Assembly: GCA_030656435.1 (NCBI GenBank) | Contig: JAUSOA010000254.1 | Location: 1 to 6,459 of the forward strand | DNA from: Acholeplasmataceae bacterium | GTDB taxonomy: Bacteria; Bacillota_I; Bacilli_A; Acholeplasmatales; Acholeplasmataceae | Reading direction: 5' to 3' | DNA length: 6,459 bases | Shown: in pieces, positions 1-5,876 of the stretch | How positions within the stretch are numbered: position 1 is the first letter of the stretch | Layout: every line of letters begins with the position of its first letter | The notes under the pieces: generated by a model | What the model saw: the letters and a program-made list of their open reading frames with translations, nothing else | The model's database searches: none | What the model was told of the DNA's origin: nothing | Program-made: the position numbers and the translations under genes

Positions 1-34
1 ATGTTTCTTCACTCCTTACACTGACAAGAAACAT
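1..34. repeat. 9-bp inverted repeat at left edge
   Basis: ATGTTTCTT (1-9) and AAGAAACAT (26-34) are perfect reverse complements around a 16-nt loop. No T-run follows on the + strand, so it is not a + strand terminator. On the - strand the loop contains AAGGAG (17 down to 12). Nine bases further the strand reads AT at the window edge, so the hairpin could belong to the leader of a divergent gene lying just outside. What lies left of base 1 cannot be seen. Confidence 0.4.
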
Positions 35-92
35 CTATAGTATATGCTTATATTCAAAAAATGAAACCCTTTCTAGTTCATAGTGTTGTCAT

Positions 93-130
93 AGTAACTT
101 TTAGATTGAATACCTCAAAGGAAAGTTACT
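93..130. repeat. 9-bp inverted repeat upstream of pfkA promoter
   Basis: AGTAACTTT (93-101) pairs perfectly with AAAGTTACT (122-130), with one further G-T pair inside (102/121). It lies about 30 bp upstream of the pfkA -35 element, so it is more likely a DNA-level protein site or chance than part of the pfkA mRNA. A smaller 5-bp hairpin (141-145/152-156, AGGAA/TTCCT) follows. No function can be assigned. Confidence 0.35.
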
Positions 131-153
131 TTGTCAATTAAGGAAATCTACTT

Positions 154-167
154 CCTAAGCGTTCATA
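154..167 (+). promoter_or_regulatory. cre-like catabolite site overlapping pfkA -35
   Basis: The core TAAGCGTT (156-163) is identical to the core of classical Bacillus cre sites. Compared with the consensus TGWAANCGNTNWCA, 8 of 11 defined positions match, with mismatches at the two leading and one trailing base. It overlaps the proposed -35 hexamer, where a bound CcpA-type repressor would block transcription. The degenerate flanks make chance occurrence quite possible. Confidence 0.25.
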
Positions 168-190
168 TTATGAGTGTATTGTGCTATAAT
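162..190 (+). promoter_or_regulatory. sigma-A-type promoter of pfkA (extended -10)
   Basis: A perfect -10 TATAAT (185-190) is preceded by TG at 182-183, giving the extended -10 form TGCTATAAT. A weaker -35, TTCATA (162-167, 4 of 6 matches to TTGACA), stands 17 bp upstream. Transcription would start near 197, giving a short leader of about 30 nt before pfkA. It is the best promoter in bases 1-225 and probably drives pfkA and ppdK together. Confidence 0.75.
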
Positions 191-200
191 AGTCTTGCAG

Positions 201-222
201 TACATTTTTTTATGTAGGGGAG
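201..222 (+). promoter_or_regulatory. leader hairpin plus pfkA ribosome binding site
   Basis: TACAT (201-205) and ATGTA (212-216) can pair around a six-T loop, ending directly against the Shine-Dalgarno AGGGGAG (216-222). The hairpin would begin a few bases from the predicted 5' end of the mRNA. Spacing from GGAG (219-222) is 3 nt to the ATG at 226 and 9 nt to the ATG at 232, which favours 232 as the start of pfkA. Confidence 0.5.
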
Positions 223-231
223 TTAATGAAT

Positions 232-1182
232 ATGAAAATAGGTGTATTAACATCTGGTGGTGACGCACCTGGAATGAACGCTGTAATTCGTGCAGTCGTT
301 CGTGCGGGTAATCTCTACGGACATGAGATTTATGGAATCAAAGATGGTTATTCTGGAATGATTAATGATGATATGATTTTACTCAATCATCAAAGTGTTT
401 CAGGCATGCTCGCTAAGGGTGGAACATTTTTAGGTACATCTAGATCTGCTGAATTTTTAGATGAAACAATTAGACAAAAAGCTGTCGATAATTTAAAAAA
501 TAAAGACATTGAAGCCCTAATTGTTATTGGTGGAGATGGAACTTACCGAGGTGCGATGGATTTAACCAAAATGGGTCTAAAAACCATAGGTATTCCAGGT
601 ACGATTGATAACGATATTGCTGGTACTGATTTTACAATCGGATTCCATACTGCAGTTGAAACAATCGTCGATGCAATCGATAAATTAAGAGATACCTCAA
701 CCTCTCATCAACGCTGTTCTATCGTTGAAGTGATGGGACGTCATTGCGGTGATTTAGCGTTATTTTCTGGAATTTGTGGTGGAGCAGAATTTATTGTGAC
801 TCCAGAGCATCCAATGAATAAAGAACAAATCATATCCCGCTTGAAAAAGCATAAACAAGAGGGTAGAAGACACGCAATTATCGTCATTACTGAAAATATT
901 TTGAATGTCCACGACTTCGCAAACGAAATTACTGAGAAATCAGGATTTGCATCTAGAGCAACTGTTCTAGGCTACATTCAACGCGGAGGCTCTCCATGCC
1001 CTGAAGATCGTATTTTAGGATCTAGAATGGGTACTTACGCAGTAGAGCTTTTAAATGATGATATTTATGGTGTATGTGTAGGGGTTAGAGACTCAAGAAT
1101 GGTTCATCTTCCATTTTCTAATGTTGTCGGTCAAAAGAGACCAAAGAATGAGATTTATAATCTGGTTAAAAAAGTTTCATAA
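232..1182 (+). CDS. pfkA: ATP-dependent 6-phosphofructokinase
   Basis: PfkA phosphorylates fructose 6-phosphate to fructose 1,6-bisphosphate in the cytosol, the committing step of glycolysis. The product is 316 aa, the usual length of about 320. Residues below are counted from the in-frame ATG at 226, which matches E. coli numbering with Met counted. Seen: SGGDAPGMN (10-18), GGDGT (102-106) with metal-binding D104, PGTIDND (124-130) with catalytic D128, R163, MGR (170-172), E223, R244, and QRGGSP (252-257). G105 and G125 are the residues typical of ATP users; PPi-dependent enzymes usually have Asp and Lys there. Oddities: Tyr250 replaces the usual substrate-binding His, and the effector pocket has H55 and E212 where E. 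coli has Arg and Lys. I chose the ATG at 232 for its Shine-Dalgarno spacing and its MKIGVLTSGG start; 226 (318 aa) is the alternative. No terminator separates it from ppdK. Confidence 0.97.
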   Translation: MKIGVLTSGGDAPGMNAVIRAVVRAGNLYGHEIYGIKDGYSGMINDDMILLNHQSVSGMLAKGGTFLGTSRSAEFLDETIRQKAVDNLKNKDIEALIVIGGDGTYRGAMDLTKMGLKTIGIPGTIDNDIAGTDFTIGFHTAVETIVDAIDKLRDTSTSHQRCSIVEVMGRHCGDLALFSGICGGAEFIVTPEHPMNKEQIISRLKKHKQEGRRHAIIVITENILNVHDFANEITEKSGFASRATVLGYIQRGGSPCPEDRILGSRMGTYAVELLNDDIYGVCVGVRDSRMVHLPFSNVVGQKRPKNEIYNLVKKVS

Positions 1183-1203
1183 TTTAAGAAAATCATTTAT
1201 AAT
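1175..1203 (+). promoter_or_regulatory. possible internal promoter before ppdK
   Basis: A perfect TATAAT (1198-1203) lies in the pfkA-ppdK gap, with a poor -35 TTTCAT (1175-1180) 17 bp upstream at the very end of pfkA. It would give a leader of about 25 nt for ppdK. In DNA this AT-rich the hexamer also occurs by chance (another copy is inside pfkA at 1156-1161), so this is only a candidate for extra ppdK expression. Confidence 0.25.
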
Positions 1204-1234
1204 GAAATAGATTAAATATAGAAAGGAAATACAT

Positions 1235-3862
1235 ATGACTAAATACGTTTATTTATTCAAGGAAGGAAATTCTTCGATGAAGAATTTACTTGGTGGTAAA
1301 GGTGCTAACTTAGCTGATATGACTTCACTAGGCATGCCAGTACCACAAGGATTTACTGTAACAACAGAAGCATGTATCGATTACTACAATAGAAAAAAGG
1401 TGATTGCACCTGAAATTATTGAACAAATCTATGCTGCACTTGCTGTAACAGAGAAAGAAGCAGGTAAGAAGTTTGGAGATCCTAACGATCCATTCTTAGT
1501 ATCTGTACGCTCAGGAGCTAGAGCATCTATGCCAGGAATGATGGATACGATTTTAAACCTCGGTTTAAATGATATCTCTGTTCAAGGCTTAGCAAAATTA
1601 ACAGGCAATCCAAGATTCGCTTATGACTCCTATCGCCGTTTCATCCAAATGTTTTCTGATGTTGTTATGGATATTCCAAAGTCCAACTACGAAGAACTAC
1701 TAGAGGAAATGAAGCACAAGAAGGGTGTCGAACTCGATACTGACTTAGATGCAAATGATTTAAAGAAGCTTGTTGCTGAATACTTAGTGAAGTATGAAGC
1801 ACTCAAGGGTCAACCATTTCCACAAGATCCAAGAGAACAATTAATTGAGTCAATTACAGCAGTATTCAGATCATGGGATAACCCACGTGCGAATACCTAT
1901 AGAAGACTACACCACATTCCTTATGAATGGGGTACAGCAGTTAACGTTCAAGGCATGGTCTTTGGTAACATGGGAGACGATTCAGGTACAGGTGTCGCAT
2001 TCTCAAGAAATCCATCCGATGGAACCAATGAGCTATACGGTGAGTATTTATTCAATGCACAGGGTGAAGACGTTGTTGCAGGTATTCGTACTCCAAAACC
2101 AATTTCTGAATTAAAGATTGATAATCCTCGTCTATATGATGAATTTTATACCATCGCTAAAAAGCTAGAAGCTCATTATCGCGATATGCAGGATATGGAA
2201 TTTACCATTGAACGCGGTAAGCTTTATATGCTTCAAACACGTAACGGGAAAAGAACTGCTCAAGCAGCGTTAAAGCTTGCTATTGATTTAGTTCATGAAG
2301 GCGTATTAACTGAAAAGGAAGCAATCTTAAAGGTTGAACCAGGCCAGTTAGATGCATTATTACACCCACAGTTCAATCCAACAGCTCTCAAGGCTGCTAG
2401 AGTCATTACGACTGGTTTAAACGCATCTCCAGGTGCTGCTACAGGTCGTGTTGTATTTACTGCAGAACGTGCTAAGGAGTTAAAGGCTAAGGATGGACTA
2501 CCTGTTGTATTGGTTCGTCAAGAAACTTCACCAGAAGATATTGAAGGAATGATCGTTTCTTCAGGTATCCTTACATCACGTGGCGGTATGACATCACACG
2601 CAGCAGTTGTTGCGCGTGGAATGGGTACTTGCTGTGTTGCAGGTGCTGGTCAAGTTCACGTTTATGAATCCAAGAAGTATTTCGAAGTGAATGGTGAAAA
2701 ATTCAACGAAGGTGACTGGATTTCATTAGATGGATCTACCGGTAAGGTTTATGGCCAAAAGGTAGAAACTCAAGATGCTACAGTTTCTGGAGATTTCGGA
2801 ACACTTATGGCTTGGGCGGATAAATATAGAGCATTAAAGATTCGTACAAATGCTGATAATCCAAGAGATGCTAGAGTCGCTTATGAATTTGGCGCTGAAG
2901 GTATCGGTCTATGCCGTACTGAGCATATGTTCTTCGAAGCAGATCGTATTCCTGCAGTTAGAGAAATGATTGTTGCTAAGAATAAGGCTGAAAGAGAAAA
3001 GGCATTAGCTAAGCTATTACCGATGCAAAGAGAAGACTTTATTGGATTATATAAGGAAATGAAGGGTTACGCTGTAACTATTCGTTACTTGGATCCACCA
3101 CTACACGAATTCGTTCCAACAGCAGAATCTGATATTAAGGCTCTTGCTAAGGAAATGGGTTTACCATTTGAAACACTACAAAAGACAATTGAAGAACTAC
3201 ATGAAACCAACCCAATGTTAGGTCACCGCGGCGTTAGATTATCAGTCACTTATCCTGAAATTGCAGAAATGCAAACTAGAGCGGTTATTGAAGCTGCAAT
3301 CGCAGTGAATAAGGAAGGTATGAATGTTGTTCCTGAAATTATGATTCCTCTTGTAGGAGATTTAAAGGAACTCAAATATGTTAAGGATGTTGTTGTTGCA
3401 ACAGCAGACAAAGTCATTAAGGAAGCTGGCGTCAAGCTAGAATACTTAGTGGGTACGATGATTGAAGTACCACGTGCTGCAATTATTGCAGATGAAATTG
3501 CAAAAGAAGCAGAATTCTTTAGCTTTGGTACCAATGACTTAACACAGATGACCTTTGGATTCTCAAGAGATGATGCTGGTAAGTTCCTAGGCGATTATTA
3601 CGAAAAGAAAATTTTCGCAAGTGATCCATTTGCTCATATCGACCAAGTCGGTGTTGGTAAATTAATGGAAATGGCAGTTAAATTAGGTCAACAAACTAGA
3701 CCTGACATCAAATTAGGTATTTGCGGAGAGCATGGTGGAGATCCACAATCCGTTGAGTTCTGCCATAACATTGGTTTAACTTACGTTTCCTGTTCACCAT
3801 TTAGAGTACCAATCGCAAGACTTGCTGCTGCTCACGCAAACATCAAGAACCCAAGAAAATAG
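1235..3862 (+). CDS. ppdK: pyruvate, phosphate dikinase
   Basis: PPDK catalyses PEP + AMP + PPi <-> pyruvate + ATP + Pi in the cytosol. The product is 875 aa, essentially the length of the well-studied Clostridium symbiosum enzyme. Domains in order: N-terminal ATP-grasp nucleotide-binding region (about 16-356; K22, R92, acidic D320/E322, and R336 in LQTRNGKR), the swivelling phosphohistidine domain (about 420-500; GGMTSHAAVVARG with catalytic H455), and the C-terminal PEP/pyruvate TIM barrel (about 515-870; R561 in CRTEHMFF, R617 in IRYLDPPLHEF, E744, N767-D768 in FGTNDLTQ, C830 in GICGEHGGD). All key residues seem intact, so the enzyme should be active. The start follows AAAGGA with a 7-nt gap. 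It lies 52 nt after pfkA with no terminator, implying an operon. Its lysines lean to AAG, whereas pfkA uses mostly AAA, perhaps reflecting high expression. The direction of the reaction in the cell cannot be read from sequence; beside pfkA a pyruvate-kinase-like glycolytic role is the simplest inference. Confidence 0.98.
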   Translation: MTKYVYLFKEGNSSMKNLLGGKGANLADMTSLGMPVPQGFTVTTEACIDYYNRKKVIAPEIIEQIYAALAVTEKEAGKKFGDPNDPFLVSVRSGARASMPGMMDTILNLGLNDISVQGLAKLTGNPRFAYDSYRRFIQMFSDVVMDIPKSNYEELLEEMKHKKGVELDTDLDANDLKKLVAEYLVKYEALKGQPFPQDPREQLIESITAVFRSWDNPRANTYRRLHHIPYEWGTAVNVQGMVFGNMGDDSGTGVAFSRNPSDGTNELYGEYLFNAQGEDVVAGIRTPKPISELKIDNPRLYDEFYTIAKKLEAHYRDMQDMEFTIERGKLYMLQTRNGKRTAQAALKLAIDLVHEGVLTEKEAILKVEPGQLDALLHPQFNPTALKAARVITTGLNASPGAATGRVVFTAERAKELKAKDGLPVVLVRQETSPEDIEGMIVSSGILTSRGGMTSHAAVVARGMGTCCVAGAGQVHVYESKKYFEVNGEKFNEGDWISLDGSTGKVYGQKVETQDATVSGDFGTLMAWADKYRALKIRTNADNPRDARVAYEFGAEGIGLCRTEHMFFEADRIPAVREMIVAKNKAEREKALAKLLPMQREDFIGLYKEMKGYAVTIRYLDPPLHEFVPTAESDIKALAKEMGLPFETLQKTIEELHETNPMLGHRGVRLSVTYPEIAEMQTRAVIEAAIAVNKEGMNVVPEIMIPLVGDLKELKYVKDVVVATADKVIKEAGVKLEYLVGTMIEVPRAAIIADEIAKEAEFFSFGTNDLTQMTFGFSRDDAGKFLGDYYEKKIFASDPFAHIDQVGVGKLMEMAVKLGQQTRPDIKLGICGEHGGDPQSVEFCHNIGLTYVSCSPFRVPIARLAAAHANIKNPRK

Positions 3863-3880
3863 TACTTCATTTTAATAACC

Positions 3881-3910
3881 AAGCATATCTCTAAAGGGTA
3901 TGCTTTTTTT
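3881..3910 (+). terminator. rho-independent terminator after ppdK
   Basis: AAGCATA (3881-3887) pairs with TATGCTT (3899-3905). The stem extends inward by T-G, C-G and T-G pairs to a CTAAA loop, and seven Ts run from 3904 to 3910, followed by a further T-rich stretch. It begins 18 nt after the ppdK stop codon, so it should end the pfkA-ppdK transcript and separate it from the transporter gene. Confidence 0.88.
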
Positions 3911-3932
3911 ATTTTTCACTCTTTCTAAACTA

Positions 3933-3946
3933 AAAAAACGTTTTCA
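3933..3946 (+). promoter_or_regulatory. cre-like palindrome upstream of transporter promoter
   Basis: The 14-mer AAAAAACGTTTTCA matches the CcpA operator consensus TGWAANCGNTNWCA at 9 of 11 defined positions, missing only the first T and G. Its centre is the perfect palindrome AAAACGTTTT (3935-3944). It lies about 40 bp upstream of the -10 at 3983, where it could bind CcpA or another LacI-family regulator. No regulator gene is in the window, so the assignment rests on the motif alone. Confidence 0.35.
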
Positions 3947-3959
3947 ATTTTAGGAATTA

Positions 3960-3988
3960 TTTCTTCGAGGGTATATCCATGATATAAT
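3960..3988 (+). promoter_or_regulatory. extended -10 promoter for transporter gene
   Basis: TGATATAAT (3980-3988) is a perfect -10 with the extended TG. The hexamer 17 bp upstream, TTTCTT (3960-3965), is a poor -35, as is often seen with extended -10 promoters. Transcription would start near 3995, leaving a leader of about 160 nt before the transporter start, which is long for this organism type. The repeat GTGTTCACAC (4004-4013) sits just past the start point. Confidence 0.65.
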
Positions 3989-4079
3989 ACACTGGGATAA
4001 AGCGTGTTCACACATAAATCATCTAGATAATTTCCATTATTTTATGTAAGAAAATAAGCATGAAAAGGGTTGTTTTATA

Positions 4080-4148
4080 ATGACATTTCATGAAAAAAAT
4101 AGATTTTTTACAGGGATATCAGTTAAAATAAAACTGATGATGCATTAG
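4080..4148 (+). CDS. candidate 22-codon leader ORF
   Basis: An ATG at 4080 opens a 22-codon frame (starts MTFHEKNRFF) ending in TAG at 4146-4148. That stop lies inside the transporter's TAGGAGG Shine-Dalgarno, 9 nt before its start codon. AAAAGGG (4063-4069) could serve as a ribosome site at 10-nt spacing. A still smaller frame, MKRVVL (4060-4080), ends in TAATG and so overlaps this ATG by one base. The peptide resembles nothing I recognise. Ribosomes ending here would be placed to restart on the transporter gene, so translational coupling is the likely role if it is real. Chance is a serious alternative in such AT-rich DNA. Confidence 0.25.
   Translation: MTFHEKNRFFTGISVKIKLMMH
4118..4138 (+). 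promoter_or_regulatory. stem-loop in transporter leader
   Basis: ATCAGTT (4118-4124) and AACTGAT (4132-4138) form a perfect 7-bp stem with a 7-nt A-rich loop, 8 nt upstream of the AGGAGG. No T-run follows, so it is not a terminator. It lies within the last third of the candidate leader ORF, so translating ribosomes would melt it. It may affect access to the ribosome binding site or mRNA stability. Confidence 0.4.
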
Positions 4149-4157
4149 GAGGATTTT

Positions 4158-5861
4158 ATGAACGTAGCTGCGTTTATGCATGGAGAAAGTATCATGTTCG
4201 TATTTGGTGGACTTGCTCTCTTCGTTTTTGGAATCAATATGATGAGTGACTCACTCAAGGCTGCGGCTGGTAATAAGCTCAAAGCTATCATTGAAAAAAC
4301 AACAAACACACCCTTAAAGGGGATTTTAATGGGTATATTTTTAACAGTCTTAATTCAGTCATCCTCAGGGACAACTGCATTAATGATTGGTTTACTTAGA
4401 GCAGGGTTGATGACTCTTCCTCAAGCAGTAGGTATTATCATGGGTGCGAACATAGGAACAACGGTGACCGCATTTATTATTGGTTTACCAATTGCTGATT
4501 ATGGGTTACTCATTTTATTTGTTGGCGTTGTAATGTCATTCGTCAAAAATAGAAAGGTTCATCACTTTGGTGGTGTATTAATCGGTCTTGGTATGCTGTT
4601 TGTAGGACTCAATACCATGTCAAGTGGACTTAAGCCACTTGCTGCAACTCCAGCTGCTGAAGCTATGTTTCAGACATTTTCAAATAACTGGTTTTTAGGA
4701 ACAATATTCGGAACTTTATTTACTGCACTTGTACAATCTTCATCTGCAGCAATTGGTGTTTTAGAAAAGCTTTATGCGTTAAACGCAGAAGGCATCGAAT
4801 CCATTACGTTAAGCGGAGCGATTCCGATTTTATTAGGTGCAAATATTGGAACAACCATTACTGCACTTCTAGCATCTATTGGTGGTAATATCGAAAGTAG
4901 AAGAGCATCATTTATTCACATATTATTTAATGTTGTTAGTGCTGTAATCTTCCTAATTATTTTAGTGCCCTATGAGGCATTAGTTGTTTGGGTTGAGGCA
5001 AGATTCTTAGCACCATTTTCAATGCTAACCATCGCGTTTGCACACGCATTCCAAAATATCGCAATGACATTCATTCTATATTTCTTTATTAAACAAATGA
5101 TTTATCTAGCAAAGATCGTCATTAAGGATAAGAGCGGTAAAGTGATACCTGAGGATATGTTTGATGAAAAGATTATCGAAGAATCACCTTCACTAGCCCT
5201 AGAATTTGTTAAGAGAACCATTCTTTATATGGGCTCAATTGTTAAGGACTATTTTGATATCGTTAGAGTGTATAGCTTTAAGGAAAACTCAAAGCTTGTT
5301 GAAGAGGGCTATCAGCATGAAATGATGATTGATACCTATGATCAAAAGCTTCATGACTACTTAATCAAGATTTCAAGAGCTGGACTTGATAAACAGGATT
5401 CATTGAAATTATCCAGAGACCTAGATACAATTAAGGACTTTGAACGTATTGGGGATCACTTAACCAATATTATTCAGTTCTTTGAGGAAAGATATCAGGA
5501 ATCTCAGCTTTTATCGGTAGAAGGAACAAGAGATCTTCATGAACTTTATGATGTCATTGGTCAAATGCTTGAAGATACCCTAAATAGCTTTGAAAACCAG
5601 GATATAGCACTTGCGAAAAAGGTTGTTGAAACAGAGGATTTAGTAGACGAACTCGAAGAAAAATTCAGATACCGTTATATTGAAAGACTAAAGAATGGCG
5701 ATGTGACCTTTGTAGTTGCAGCAAATTACCCAGATATTCTCGCGAATCTCGAAAGAATCGGAGATCATTTGATGAATATTGTGAGCTCTGTCATAGAACC
5801 AATGTATGTTCCACAAAGCATTTTAGTACCAAAACCTCACGAAGTGGATAAAGATATATAA
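4158..5861 (+). CDS. Na+/phosphate cotransporter family protein with PhoU-like domain
   Basis: This 567-aa membrane protein belongs to the Na/Pi-cotransporter II-related family (NptA/YjbB type), which moves inorganic phosphate across the cytoplasmic membrane, coupled to sodium in characterised members. The N-terminal 320 residues are hydrophobic and carry the family's internal duplication: QSSSGTT (67-73) with GANIGTT (96-102), repeated as QSSSAA (193-198) with GANIGTT (227-233). A charged cytoplasmic part follows (about 345-545), a PhoU-like helical domain with two ERIGDH metal-type motifs (E429/D433 and E532/D536). E. coli YjbB has the same layout and similar length and can export phosphate, so the direction here is uncertain. 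The start is well supported: AGGAGG (4147-4152) lies 5 nt upstream. Its own promoter and long leader set it apart from ppdK. Tandem TAA TAA stops are followed after 15 nt by uvrB, implying co-transcription. The family is clear; sodium dependence is inferred from the family. Confidence 0.93.
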   Translation: MNVAAFMHGESIMFVFGGLALFVFGINMMSDSLKAAAGNKLKAIIEKTTNTPLKGILMGIFLTVLIQSSSGTTALMIGLLRAGLMTLPQAVGIIMGANIGTTVTAFIIGLPIADYGLLILFVGVVMSFVKNRKVHHFGGVLIGLGMLFVGLNTMSSGLKPLAATPAAEAMFQTFSNNWFLGTIFGTLFTALVQSSSAAIGVLEKLYALNAEGIESITLSGAIPILLGANIGTTITALLASIGGNIESRRASFIHILFNVVSAVIFLIILVPYEALVVWVEARFLAPFSMLTIAFAHAFQNIAMTFILYFFIKQMIYLAKIVIKDKSGKVIPEDMFDEKIIEESPSLALEFVKRTILYMGSIVKDYFDIVRVYSFKENSKLVEEGYQHEMMIDTYDQKLHDYLIKISRAGLDKQDSLKLSRDLDTIKDFERIGDHLTNIIQFFEERYQESQLLSVEGTRDLHELYDVIGQMLEDTLNSFENQDIALAKKVVETEDLVDELEEKFRYRYIERLKNGDVTFVVAANYPDILANLERIGDHLMNIVSSVIEPMYVPQSILVPKPHEVDKDI

Positions 5862-5876
5862 TAAGGAGTTGGTAAT

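Noticed and set aside
3..83. Open frame at the left edge as the tail of an upstream gene
   Set aside because: It is 26 codons of low-information sequence with no family resemblance, and another frame is also open from the edge, so no gene end can be supported.
232..1182. PfkA as a PPi-dependent phosphofructokinase, given the PPDK neighbour
   Set aside because: The discriminating residues are Gly at 105 and 125, the ATP-type pattern, not the Asp and Lys of PPi enzymes.
1845..2114. An 89-codon + strand open frame inside ppdK
   Set aside because: It lies wholly within the ATP-grasp coding region in another frame, has no ribosome site of note and no recognisable protein features.
3250..3534. 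A 94-codon - strand open frame opposite ppdK
   Set aside because: It is antisense to the conserved TIM barrel; its Ser/Thr/Ala-rich product reflects the complement of that coding sequence.
4037..4057. TTATTTT/AAAATAA hairpin in the transporter leader
   Set aside because: The stem is all A-T and weak, is not followed by a T-run, and is expected by chance in this composition.
4071..4081. TATAAT (4076-4081) as a second transporter promoter
   Set aside because: There is no extended TG at the right place and no -35-like hexamer 16-18 bp upstream.
3995..4157. A known riboswitch or T-box in the long leader
   Set aside because: I could not match it to a known riboswitch or T-box core; only short AT-rich stems are present.
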